From DAOPZC01 sp035353175 (GTDB lineage: Bacteria; Verrucomicrobiota; Kiritimatiellia; RFP12; UBA1067): a stretch of 64,000 bases of DNA. The notes beneath the pieces are model-generated. The model was not told the origin of the DNA. It saw only the letters and a list, made by a program, of their open reading frames with translations, and did no database searches. The position numbers were made by a program, and so were the translations under genes. Positions 8,660 through 16,970 of the stretch are shown in pieces; within the stretch, counting starts at the first letter, position 1, and every line of letters begins with the position of its first letter. The stretch spans positions 28,593 through 92,592 of the forward strand of contig DAOPZC010000010.1 in NCBI GenBank assembly GCA_035353175.1. Reading direction: 5' to 3'.

Positions 8660-9122
8660 ACGCCATCGGCACGACCAGCACCGGGCAGGTGGCTTTGCGG
8701 GCCACTTTCCCGGTCACGTTGCCGAGCAGCCACTGGGTGATCGCGCCGCGGCCCTGCCGTCCCAGGATGATCAGATCGACGCCCTGCTGCTCCGCGAAGT
8801 CGAGAATCATCCGCGCCGCGTCGCCGATGCGCATCTCCACCTCAAAGCGGACCCCCTGAGGGACGCGGGGACGGTAGTCGGCGTCGATCGCGCGGTCGAT
8901 GTCGGCGCGCGCCTTGGCGTCCATGTCGCCGACCTCGTAGATGTAGCCCTTCCAGAACTGGGCGTCCGGCTCGGGGATGACGTGCAGAAGACAGAGCGTG
9001 CATCCGACATTGCGGATGGCCGCGTCCACCGCGAAATCGAACGCGAACTTCGCGTTCTCGGAGAAATCCGTACAAAACAGAATCTTACGGTAGTGTCCTT
9101 GCCGCAGCTCTGACTCGTTCAT
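8616..9122 (-). CDS. Universal stress protein family, last gene of the TRAP operon
   Basis: A protein of 168 residues of the UspA alpha/beta fold: first strand KILFCTDFSENAKFAF, then the ATP-binding G-x-x-G-x9-G-N motif (GRQGRGAITQWLLGNVTG) and a closing strand PVLVVP. The ATG at 9122 is preceded by a perfect AAAGGAGG; an upstream in-frame start is not supported. It lies 17 bp after dctM. This matches the teaABCD arrangement, where the nucleotide-binding Usp protein TeaD modulates a TRAP carrier, so a regulatory role in this transporter is a reasonable inference. Its 3' end overlaps the convergent secreted-protein gene by 44 bp. Confidence 0.9.
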   Translation of the reverse strand: MNESELRQGHYRKILFCTDFSENAKFAFDFAVDAAIRNVGCTLCLLHVIPEPDAQFWKGYIYEVGDMDAKARADIDRAIDADYRPRVPQGVRFEVEMRIGDAARMILDFAEQQGVDLIILGRQGRGAITQWLLGNVTGKVARKATCPVLVVPMAFKDKQPALAAESPV

Positions 9123-9139
9123 GGTGTCCTCCTTTAGGT

Positions 9140-10441
9140 CTATTGCACGATCCGGGGCAGCCACGTCGCCAACTGGGGGAAGGCCATCAGCAACCCGCAC
9201 GCCGCGAACAGCGCGAGCAGAAACGGCATCGACCCGCGGAACACTGTCTGCAAAGGGATGCTCCGGTCGATCCCGCTCACCACATAGACGTTCACCCCCA
9301 CCGGCGGCGTGATCACGCCCATCTGCGTCACCAGCACAATCATGACGCCGAACCAGATCGGGTCATAGCCGAGGCCGACGATGACGGGATAAAAGATCGG
9401 AATCGTCAGAAGGATCAGCGCCAGCGAATCGATGAAGCAGCCGGCGAACAGATAAAAGACGATCACCATGACGATAATCACCCACGGCGGCACCGGCAGT
9501 CCCGCCAGCCAGCCCGCGAACTGCGTGGGCAGGCCCGTCACGGCGAGGAAATGCCCGAACATCGTCGCACCCGCCACGATCACCATGACCATGCACGACG
9601 TGCGGATGGTCTCCTGCGCGGCCTGCCACAGCATCTTGAACGAACAGTTGCCGCCCGCCACCGCGATCGCCACGCTGCCGACCGCGCCCATGGCCGCGCC
9701 CTCGGTCGCCGTGAACCAGCCCGCGAACATCCCGCCCATCACGAACACGAACAGCACCAGCGTCTCGACCACGCCCGCCAAGGTCTTGAAGCGCTCGCGC
9801 CACGCCACGCGCACGGCCGGCGGCGCCAGTTTGGGGTTCAGGTAGCACTGGATGCTGATCACGCCGCAGAAGAGCAGCGCCACCACGATGCCGGGGATCA
9901 CGCCCGAAATGAAAAGCTTGCCGATCGACTGCTCCGTCAGGATGCCGTACACGATGAACACCACGCTCGGCGGGATCAGCATGCCGAGCCCGCCCCCCGC
10001 CGCGACCGTGCCGCTGGCCAGGGCGTCGTCGTACTTGTACCGCTTCATCTCCGGCAGCGCCACCGCCGCCATCGTCGCCGCGGTGGCGGGCCCCGAGCCG
10101 CAGATCGCGCCGAACGCCGCGCAGGCCCCGATCGTCGCCATCGCCAGCCCGCCCCTCAGGCCGGCGAGCCAGCTGTTCGCGGCCGCGAACAGCCGGCGGC
10201 TGATGCCCGTGTGGAACGCCACCTGCCCCATGAACACGAAAAGCGGAATAACCGTCAGATTGTAGTTTGAAAAAACGTCGTACAGGTCGGCCGACAGCAT
10301 CGCCAGCGCCGCCTTGCCGGAGATGACGGCCGCATAACCGACCACGCCGACCAGCCCCATCACGATCGCGACCGGCAGGCTGCAGACCAGCAGGACCAGC
10401 ATTGCGATTACACCCAGAATGCCGACAACCAAAGGCGTCAT
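9140..10441 (-). CDS. dctM: TRAP transporter large permease (DctM type)
   Basis: A protein of 433 residues, normal for DctM, with about twelve hydrophobic segments. It carries family landmarks such as FVFMGQVAFHTGISRRLF, the GSGPATAATMAAVALPEM segment and the repeat LIPPSVVFIVYGILTEQSIGKLF, and TPPVGVNVYVV in the second half. It forms the Na+-coupled channel that accepts substrate from the periplasmic receptor. The start at 10441 overlaps the dctQ stop (ATGA), so translation is likely coupled. The upstream extension of the open frame runs antisense-like through dctQ and is not real. Confidence 0.95.
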   Translation of the reverse strand: MTPLVVGILGVIAMLVLLVCSLPVAIVMGLVGVVGYAAVISGKAALAMLSADLYDVFSNYNLTVIPLFVFMGQVAFHTGISRRLFAAANSWLAGLRGGLAMATIGACAAFGAICGSGPATAATMAAVALPEMKRYKYDDALASGTVAAGGGLGMLIPPSVVFIVYGILTEQSIGKLFISGVIPGIVVALLFCGVISIQCYLNPKLAPPAVRVAWRERFKTLAGVVETLVLFVFVMGGMFAGWFTATEGAAMGAVGSVAIAVAGGNCSFKMLWQAAQETIRTSCMVMVIVAGATMFGHFLAVTGLPTQFAGWLAGLPVPPWVIIVMVIVFYLFAGCFIDSLALILLTIPIFYPVIVGLGYDPIWFGVMIVLVTQMGVITPPVGVNVYVVSGIDRSIPLQTVFRGSMPFLLALFAACGLLMAFPQLATWLPRIVQ

Positions 10442-10947
10442 GACCGCACCATCTCCCGTCCGGGATACATCAGATGAAACACCACCACCAGCGCCGTCAC
10501 CCCGAACGACACGGCCATCAGCCACGGCACCCAGAAAATCGGCATTTCGATCGTGTCGGTCACCTGGCTGTTCCGCAAGAACCGGACTCCGTACCCCACG
10601 CACTCGTACGCCGCCAGCAGAAACGCGCCGATCGCCAGCAGGCGCATCGCCGAGTCCACAATGACGCGCCACTGACGGTTCAGCTTCTGGAAGAAGTATT
10701 CGATCGCCACGTGCCCCTTCATCGCGGTCGTGATCGGCAGCGAACAGGCGATCGTCACCGCGCCCGCCACGCGCACGATGTCGTACGCGCCCTTGACCGG
10801 ATGCCCGGCGACCCGCAGGAACACGTCCACGCAGATGACCGTCATCATCGCGACCAGCCCGAGGCATGAGATGAAGGTCATGCCCCGCCCCAACCAGACG
10901 ACCGCGCGCCAAAACGGCCCGAGCGGCTTTCTCACCGGCTTCTGCAT
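10438..10947 (-). CDS. dctQ: TRAP transporter small permease (DctQ type)
   Basis: A protein of 169 residues with four membrane segments. It follows the N-terminal DctQ pattern: a helix with D-V-F-L-R-V, then the amphipathic segment starting H-x-A-I-E-Y-F-F. It pairs with DctM. The start at 10947 lies 5 bp after the dctP stop with AGGAG upstream; the end overlaps dctM by four bases. Gene order dctP-dctQ-dctM-usp on one strand gives a complete TRAP operon. Confidence 0.92.
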   Translation of the reverse strand: MQKPVRKPLGPFWRAVVWLGRGMTFISCLGLVAMMTVICVDVFLRVAGHPVKGAYDIVRVAGAVTIACSLPITTAMKGHVAIEYFFQKLNRQWRVIVDSAMRLLAIGAFLLAAYECVGYGVRFLRNSQVTDTIEMPIFWVPWLMAVSFGVTALVVVFHLMYPGREMVRS

Positions 10948-10952
10948 CTCGC

Positions 10953-12002
10953 CTATTTCTCCTGGGCCGCGCGGGCTTCCGCGACGGACGCCTTCAGCTC
11001 GTTCAGAAACGCCTCGCCCGGCAGCCCCTTCTGCGCGGCGCGCGCCGCATAGTCTTGCAGCAGCGGAGCGGCCTTCTCGATCCACATCGCCTGCTCGGCC
11101 GGCGTCAGCGTCACGATGTCGCGGCCCAGCCCATCGATATACGCGAGGCCTTCGCGGTCGGCCTCATTCCACGACTGGCCGTGCTTGGCGACCCACTCGG
11201 CCGACACGTCTTCGATGGCCTTCTGAACGTCGCCGGGCAGGCTCGCCCACTTCGCCTTGTTCATCGCCACAAAGAAAGCCGTCGTGTAGCCGATGCACTT
11301 GGAATCCGTGATGCAGCCGATCACCTCGCCCTGTTTCCAGCCCTTGAGCGTCTCGACCGGGCAGAACGTCGCGTCGACCACCCCCTTCTGGAGCGCCTCG
11401 TAGGTCTCACCCTGCGGCATGCTCACCGGCGAGCCGCCGAGGCTCTCCACGACCTTTGCGCAGAATCCCGTGGCCCGGATCTTGAGCCCCTTCATCTGCT
11501 CCAGTTTCGCGACCGGCTTCTTCGTGGCCAGGATACCCGGCCCGTGCGCATGCACATAAAGCATCTTCGTGTCCTGCGTCTCCGCGGGCTTGTACTTGGC
11601 GGTCAAGGCGTTGACAATGCGTGTCGCGCTGATGCCGTCCGGATACCCGACCGGCAGGTCCAGCCCTTCCAGCAGAGGGAAGCGTCCGCGCGTGTAGGCG
11701 AATGCGCTCATGCCGATATCGGACACGCCGTCCACCACGCCCTGATAGCACTGGTCGGCCTTGGTCAGCGCGCCCCCCGCAAACACCGTGATCTGCACCT
11801 GGCCGCCCGTGCGCTTTTTGACTTCGTCGGCCCATTCCGTGGCCAGCTTGGCCTGCACGTGGGTCGGCGGGAAGAAGACGCTGTACGTCAATTTGAACGT
11901 CTGCTTCTTAGCCCCGTCCTGCGGCGCGCCCTGTTTGCCGCAACCGGCGACCAAAACCGCCCCCGCGAGAAGCCCCAGCAAAAAAGAGTGTTTAGATTTC
12001 AT
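10953..12002 (-). CDS. dctP: TRAP transporter substrate-binding lipoprotein (DctP type)
   Basis: A protein of 349 residues. The signal peptide ends in the lipobox LVAGC, so it is a lipid-anchored receptor, not a free periplasmic one. The mature part shows the DctP fold: FKLTYSVFFPPTHVQAK at the first strand, GLKIRATGF (the conserved Arg that pairs with the substrate carboxylate in the family) and MPQGETYEALQKGVVDAT in the second lobe. The ligand cannot be read from sequence; the conserved Arg suggests a carboxylate. It is the first gene of the operon with dctQ, dctM and usp, 70 bp after the PQQ-like propeller gene. Confidence 0.93.
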   Translation of the reverse strand: MKSKHSFLLGLLAGAVLVAGCGKQGAPQDGAKKQTFKLTYSVFFPPTHVQAKLATEWADEVKKRTGGQVQITVFAGGALTKADQCYQGVVDGVSDIGMSAFAYTRGRFPLLEGLDLPVGYPDGISATRIVNALTAKYKPAETQDTKMLYVHAHGPGILATKKPVAKLEQMKGLKIRATGFCAKVVESLGGSPVSMPQGETYEALQKGVVDATFCPVETLKGWKQGEVIGCITDSKCIGYTTAFFVAMNKAKWASLPGDVQKAIEDVSAEWVAKHGQSWNEADREGLAYIDGLGRDIVTLTPAEQAMWIEKAAPLLQDYAARAAQKGLPGEAFLNELKASVAEARAAQEK

Positions 12003-12072
12003 GCGTGCCAGTTTAACCGCCGCCGCGCCGCCACACAACTCGTTTTTATCGCGCCGCGCCGGCAGGCCGCCC

Positions 12073-13296
12073 TCATTTCGGCCCCGGCCGCAGGGAAAGG
12101 CAGACCACGTCGCCCTGCGCGTTGCGCGCGAAGAGCAGGCCCCCGGACAGCACCGGCACGGACCAGCACCGGCCCTCGAGGATCTGCGCCTGCGCCAGCG
12201 GACGGTAAGCCTGCGGCGCGGCTTCCGCCACCACGAGCTTCCCGTTTTCGCTCAGCAGCACAAGCCGGCCGTCCGCCGCCGTCAGCGACCCGCGCCGCAC
12301 CGACGACTCAGACCACTTCTTCTCGCCCGTCGCCCACTCCACGCAGACCAAGCTCTCGTCGTTGAAGCCGTACAGGCAGCCCTGCCACAGCACCGCGCTG
12401 TTCATCGGCAGCCGCAGGTGCTTGTTGCGCCACAGCTCGCGCGGCGGTTCGGTTGACAGGTCGTACAGCGCACCGCCGACGCCGTTCCCGGACGACACGA
12501 AAAGCCGGTTCTCATGGATGATCGGATCGGCCGCGTTCATGTCCCACGCGGTCTGCCACGGGATCCTCCACAGCCGTTTGCCGGAATCCGCAACCATGCC
12601 GATCGCGGCGCGCCCTGAGAAGAACGCGAGCGCGGCCTCGTTGCCGGCGCGGTACGGCACGGGCGACGAATAGCCGGGATGGCCGGCGGGGCTCTCCCAC
12701 AGCACCTTGCCGTCCCGCGCGTCCAGCGCCGCGCCGGACTCCCCCAGGCTCATGTACAGCCGGTCCGCCGCCACCAGCGGCGAACCCGCGTAGCGCCACG
12801 TGTTCTTCCAATCCCCCTCCCGCCACGGCCACGGGGCACACTTCTTTGACCAGATCACGCGTCCGTCCCGCGCGTCGAGGCAGAACAGGTCGCCCCCTTT
12901 GCTGAAGGTGTAGACGCGGCCGCCCGACACCGCCGGCGTCGCAGACGGGCCGCCCTCGTAGGAAAGCGGCTGGGGCTCACACGGGTAAGTGTGCCGCCAG
13001 CAGAGCTTGCCGGTCTCCGACTCGAAACAGAAAACCGAGTCCGCGCCGTCCGCGTTGCCCAAGGTATAGACACGCCCGTCCGCCGCCGCGAACGAGGAGA
13101 AGCCCTTTCCGACTGAGGCCCGCCACAAGACGGCGGGCCCGGCTGAACCCCACGCGTGCGTCCATCCCGTCTCGCGCGAGATCCCGTTCCGCTCCGGCCC
13201 CCGCCAGCACGGCCAATTCGCCGCGGCCGCACCTGAGGCCCAACTCCAAGCGGCCAGACCGAACATCGCCCAGACATTTCTGCTCCACCGCGTCAT
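12073..13296 (-). CDS. Secreted PQQ-like beta-propeller protein
   Basis: A protein of 407 residues with a signal peptide ending near GAAAA-NW. It opens with NWPCWRGPERNGIS, the usual start of the planctomycete/verrucomicrobial PQQ-like propellers. It carries repeated blades of the form G-R-V-Y-[TM]-x-G/D...F/A-L-D-A-R/E-T/D-G-K-x-x-W. These proteins resemble BamB and quinoprotein dehydrogenases, but the cofactor-binding and catalytic residues of true dehydrogenases are not evident, so a scaffold or binding role is as likely. It sits just upstream of the TRAP operon on the same strand and could be co-transcribed. The start at 13296 follows AGGGAGGG. Confidence 0.85.
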   Translation of the reverse strand: MTRWSRNVWAMFGLAAWSWASGAAAANWPCWRGPERNGISRETGWTHAWGSAGPAVLWRASVGKGFSSFAAADGRVYTLGNADGADSVFCFESETGKLCWRHTYPCEPQPLSYEGGPSATPAVSGGRVYTFSKGGDLFCLDARDGRVIWSKKCAPWPWREGDWKNTWRYAGSPLVAADRLYMSLGESGAALDARDGKVLWESPAGHPGYSSPVPYRAGNEAALAFFSGRAAIGMVADSGKRLWRIPWQTAWDMNAADPIIHENRLFVSSGNGVGGALYDLSTEPPRELWRNKHLRLPMNSAVLWQGCLYGFNDESLVCVEWATGEKKWSESSVRRGSLTAADGRLVLLSENGKLVVAEAAPQAYRPLAQAQILEGRCWSVPVLSGGLLFARNAQGDVVCLSLRPGPK

Positions 13297-13365
13297 TCTC
13301 GCAGCCCTCCCTGCCGCCACGGATCCATCCCCGACAACCGCGGCACAACCATAAACTTGCCCTTG

Positions 13366-13394
13366 AAAAAAGCCCCAAGCTCACGCCTGGGGCC
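13366..13394 (-). terminator. Rho-independent terminator after rnr
   Basis: Read on the minus strand, GCCCCAGGC and GCTTGGGGC form a 9-bp stem with one G-U pair and a GTGA loop, followed by six T. It lies 40 bases past the rnr stop and just before the propeller gene, so it separates the two transcription units. Confidence 0.8.
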
Positions 13395-13433
13395 TTGCGA
13401 CCGACACGCTCGCCGGCGTCACACAGGGGTGAT

Positions 13434-15836
13434 TCACCGGGGACGGCGTCCGCCCGGATGCCGGCGCGCGTCGTTTCCAGGCCTCCGCCCGCCGCCCGAG
13501 CCGGGCCGCGGTTTGCCGCCACGGTGCTGTTGTTGGCCGCTGTTGTCCGCAGAGCCAGTCCTGCCGACATCGGCCCTGGGGCTACGGCCGTCAGGGCGGG
13601 GCCCGCAGCCCTTCGGCCGAGAAAGACCGCCCGCCGCCGGTTTCCGGCTGCGGCCTTCTTGCCGCGGCCCGCGGCCCTCGGCCCGCGGCCTTCTGGCGTC
13701 CGACCTCTGGCCTCGGTCATCCGTCCGCGGCACCTCCTCCCCGACCAGCACAAAGTCCGCGCGCCGCTGGTTGAAATCGACGGTAGCCACCTGCACCTTC
13801 ACCACGGTGCCGACGCGGTAGACCGTCGCGCCCGCGCTCAGCGATTCGTTCGCGGGATTGAAGCGCACGAACTGCTTGGAGAGATTGGAGATGTGGATCA
13901 TGCCGCCCATCGCCAAATCGGGAATGTCGATGAACACCCCGTAGTTGGTGCATTTGGCGACCACCGCGCGGTACTCGATCGGCTTTTTCTCATCGAGCTG
14001 CTGCTGCAGGAAACGGAATTTCTTGATCTCGATCAGCTGCCGCGAGGCGTCGTCCGCCACCTGCTCGCGCTCGGTGGCGAGGAACGCCGTTTGGACCAGA
14101 TAGTTCTGGGGCATCTTCCCGCCCTTGCCGTCGAGATAATCGGCGAGCTGGCGGTGGAGAACCAAGTCCGGATAACGGCGGATCGGCGAGGTGAAGTGTG
14201 CGTAAAAGTCTTTCGCGAGGCCGAAATGGCCGATCTTCTCCGCGGAGTAGAGCGCGCGTTTCATGCTGCGCAGCACCATCGTGTGCGCATGGTAGCGCAA
14301 CGGATGCTCCTGCGTGTCCTTCAGGAATTTTGCGAGATTCTTGGGATCGGAAAGGTTGCCGGGATGGAAACCGAGCATCGCCAGATTGGCCTGCAGCTCC
14401 TCCAGTTTCTCCTCATCCGGCGGCTCATGCAAGCGCGCCAATATTTTGATGCCGCGCGTCCACAGCTCGGTCGCGACCGCCTCGTTGGCCGCCACCATGC
14501 ACTCTTCGATCAGCTGATGCGACTCGTCATACGCACGCACCAGCATACCGGTCATGCGGGAGTGCTCGTCCAGCACCACCTCGACCTCGGGGACTTCCAA
14601 GTCCAGCGCGGCCATCGAAAAACGCCGGCTGCGCATCTGCATCGACAAATTCAGCGTTTCTTTGAGTATCTTGCGCGCTTCCGACGGCACCACCGCAAGG
14701 CCTTCCGGCACCTTGTCCACGATGATCGCCATCGCCTGCTCGTAGTTCAGCCGCAGCTTGGAGCGGATGCGCGTCTTGGCGAAGCGCCGCGCGATCATGC
14801 GGCCCGAGGCATCGAAGGTCATGAAGGCCGAGAAGGTCAAGCGGTCCTCGTCCGGCCGCAGGCTGCACACGCCGTTGGAAAGTTGCTCGGGCAGCATCGG
14901 AACGACCTTGTCCACCAGGTAAACGCTCGTGCCGCGCTGCCGGGCCTCCTCGTCCAGCGCGGAATTGGGCCGCACGAAGTGGCTCACGTCCGCGATGTGC
15001 ACGCCCAGCACGCGGTTGCCCTGCGCGTCGTTCTCCAGCGAAATCGCGTCGTCGAAGTCCCGCGCCGTGGCCGGATCCACCGTGATGATGTACTTGTTGC
15101 GGATGTCCTCGCGGTTGCCGGGCCGCGTCAAGCGCTGCGTGACCTTCTCCGCCTCGTCGATCACCTCCGCGGGGAACGCTTCCGGCAGGTCGAACTGCTT
15201 CATCACGACCAGCGTGTCGAGCGACGGCTGGTCGGCCGGGCCGATCACATCCACGATCTCGCCTTCGGGCGCCACATAGCGGTTTTCCCAGCCCGTAAAG
15301 CGCACCACGACGCGGTCCCCGGGCTTGGCGTTGTTGGCCGCCGGCACATAAAAGTCCTTGCGGTAGACCGGATTCAGCGGCACCACGTACAGGAACTTGC
15401 CCGTGCTCATAAGCGTGCCCACGATGTCCCGCGGCGAACGCTCGACGATCTTGATGACTTTCCCCTTGGACTCCCCGCCGCTGCGGTAAAGCCGGATCGT
15501 TACGATATCATAGGGCAGCGCAGTCCCCAAATCCTCGGACTCGACCCAGATGGTCTTGCCGGTCTCTTTCTCCGTCACGTTGCCCGCGCCGTTGCGCACC
15601 ATGCGCAGCGGGCCGGTCACGAGGTCGGCCTGCTTGCCGAGCGTGTAGGCGTCGCCCTTGCGAATCTGCACAATTTCGCCGTCGCGGACCATTTCCTGGA
15701 GCAGCTCATGCAGACGCTTAATTTGCTTTCCCCGGAAGCCCAGCGTGCGGCTGATGTCTTTGGCCGTCCACGCATGCTCGGGCTCAGATTCAAACAAATA
15801 CTGAATCGCGATTTTTTCTTTATTATTTTCTTTCAT
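13434..15836 (-). CDS. rnr: Ribonuclease R (RNB-family 3'-5' exoribonuclease)
   Basis: A protein of 800 residues. Order: N-terminal winged-helix segment (about 1-65), cold-shock-like OB folds, the RNB catalytic core, and an S1 domain (about 615-695). The core carries the metal-binding aspartates in TVDPATARDFDDAISLE and the motifs VLGVHIADVSHFV and YAHFTSPIRRYPDL. It degrades structured RNA processively, including mRNA and rRNA quality control. The last ~100 residues are a low-complexity, Arg/Gly/Pro-rich basic tail with R-G-Q-R-S/R-G-P-R echoes, as found in RNase R of many species for RNA binding. The start at 15836 sits 120 bp after the aldo/keto reductase gene, across a strong hairpin. Confidence 0.95.
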   Translation of the reverse strand: MKENNKEKIAIQYLFESEPEHAWTAKDISRTLGFRGKQIKRLHELLQEMVRDGEIVQIRKGDAYTLGKQADLVTGPLRMVRNGAGNVTEKETGKTIWVESEDLGTALPYDIVTIRLYRSGGESKGKVIKIVERSPRDIVGTLMSTGKFLYVVPLNPVYRKDFYVPAANNAKPGDRVVVRFTGWENRYVAPEGEIVDVIGPADQPSLDTLVVMKQFDLPEAFPAEVIDEAEKVTQRLTRPGNREDIRNKYIITVDPATARDFDDAISLENDAQGNRVLGVHIADVSHFVRPNSALDEEARQRGTSVYLVDKVVPMLPEQLSNGVCSLRPDEDRLTFSAFMTFDASGRMIARRFAKTRIRSKLRLNYEQAMAIIVDKVPEGLAVVPSEARKILKETLNLSMQMRSRRFSMAALDLEVPEVEVVLDEHSRMTGMLVRAYDESHQLIEECMVAANEAVATELWTRGIKILARLHEPPDEEKLEELQANLAMLGFHPGNLSDPKNLAKFLKDTQEHPLRYHAHTMVLRSMKRALYSAEKIGHFGLAKDFYAHFTSPIRRYPDLVLHRQLADYLDGKGGKMPQNYLVQTAFLATEREQVADDASRQLIEIKKFRFLQQQLDEKKPIEYRAVVAKCTNYGVFIDIPDLAMGGMIHISNLSKQFVRFNPANESLSAGATVYRVGTVVKVQVATVDFNQRRADFVLVGEEVPRTDDRGQRSDARRPRAEGRGPRQEGRSRKPAAGGLSRPKGCGPRPDGRSPRADVGRTGSADNSGQQQHRGGKPRPGSGGGRRPGNDARRHPGGRRPR

Positions 15837-15899
15837 TGCCGGTTATTTTACCGCACACGGACGGACGTTGTCTTCAACAAAAAGTTAAGGCAGACCGTC

Positions 15900-15926
15900 A
15901 CCGGCCCTTTTCAGAAAACGGCCGGT
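15900..15926. terminator. Strong hairpin between the aldo/keto reductase gene and rnr
   Basis: ACCGGCC and GGCCGGT flank an inner TTTT/AAAA pairing, giving an extended stem with one mismatch. It lies in the 119-base gap on the minus strand, so it may end or attenuate the gluQ-reductase transcript. There is no long U-run immediately after it. Confidence 0.45.
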
Positions 15927-15955
15927 CAGTGAATCGGAGCCGTGCGCTTTCCCGT

Positions 15956-16936
15956 TCAGCTCAGCGCCTTCAGCTCCGTCTCGTCGAACCGCAGGTTCTC
16001 CAGTGCGGCCACGTTCTCGACGATCTGTTCCGGGCGGGTGGCGCCGATCACCGCCGACGCCACGCGCGGATCCCGCAGCACCCACGCGAGCGCGGTCTGG
16101 GCGGGGGTCTGGCCGCGCGCCTGGGCGACGTCCCGGACCCGCTTCGCGTACGCCACGCATTCGTCGTGCAGGTAGCGCTCGATGAAGGGGCTGCCCTTGG
16201 CCGCGCGTGAATCCTCCGGCACGCCCTGCGCGTACTTGTTGGTCAACACGCCCTGGGCCAGCGGCGAGAACACGACCGTACCGAGCCCGGCTTCGCAGGC
16301 GGCCGGAAGCTGCTCGGTCTCCACCTCCACGCGGTCCAGCAGATTGTAGCGCACCTGATGCGCGATGCACGGCACGCGCAGCTCCGCGAGAATCTCGACC
16401 GCGCGCCGCAACAGCTTTGCGGGGTATTTGGACAACCCGAGATAGAGCGCCTTGCCTTGGCGCACGACATCGGACAGCGCACCGAGCGTCTCCTCCAGCG
16501 GCGTGTCGGGATCGGGCCGATGGTGATAGAAAACATCCACGTATTCGAGGCGCAGCCGCTGCAGGCTCTGGTCCAGCCCCGCGATCAGGTGCTTGCGGCT
16601 GCCCCAGTCGCCATACGGCCCGGGCCACATCGCGTGGCCCGCCTTGGTCGCCACCACCAGTTCGTCGCGGTAGGCCTTGAACTCGCGCACGAGCACGGAG
16701 CCGATCATGCTCTCTGCGCCCCCCGGAGGTGGCCCGTAGTTGTCCGCCAGATCGAAGTGCGTGATCCCGAGATCGAACGCGGTCGCGACCCGTCGGAAGC
16801 AGTTTTCATGCGTCTCCTCCGCACCGAAGCCGTGCCACAGCCCCAGCCCGATCGCCGACAGTTTCAAACCGCTCCGCCCGCAGGCGCGATAGTGCATCTG
16901 CCCGTACCGGGCCCCGCTCGCCTGATAATCGTGCAT
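15956..16936 (-). CDS. Aldo/keto reductase, L-glyceraldehyde 3-phosphate reductase type (YghZ)
   Basis: A protein of 326 residues that follows YghZ along its whole length: RYGQMHYRACGRSGLKL, then the LGLWHGFG motif, FDLGITHFDLADNYGPPPG, WPGPYG, and the SLQRLRLEYVDVFYHHR barrel strand. Catalytic residues of the AKR fold are visible: Asp and Tyr in D-L-A-D-N-Y, Lys in ATKAGHAMW, and His in YHHRPD. Such enzymes reduce L-glyceraldehyde 3-phosphate and other aldehydes with NADPH. The start at 16936 follows GAGGGGG. It lies 34 bp downstream of gluQ, on the same strand. Confidence 0.88.
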   Translation of the reverse strand: MHDYQASGARYGQMHYRACGRSGLKLSAIGLGLWHGFGAEETHENCFRRVATAFDLGITHFDLADNYGPPPGGAESMIGSVLVREFKAYRDELVVATKAGHAMWPGPYGDWGSRKHLIAGLDQSLQRLRLEYVDVFYHHRPDPDTPLEETLGALSDVVRQGKALYLGLSKYPAKLLRRAVEILAELRVPCIAHQVRYNLLDRVEVETEQLPAACEAGLGTVVFSPLAQGVLTNKYAQGVPEDSRAAKGSPFIERYLHDECVAYAKRVRDVAQARGQTPAQTALAWVLRDPRVASAVIGATRPEQIVENVAALENLRFDETELKALS

Positions 16937-16970
16937 CGTTTCCCCCTCTTGTTTCAACCGACCGCCCGTC

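Noticed and set aside
13395..15932. An 845-codon plus-strand open frame antisense to rnr, and similar long antisense frames (4047-5093, 6836-8539, 18312-20009, 26504-28978, 41286-43460)
   Set aside because: They mirror the strongly conserved genes on the other strand, have no recognisable domains or ribosome sites, and are expected in DNA with very high third-position GC.
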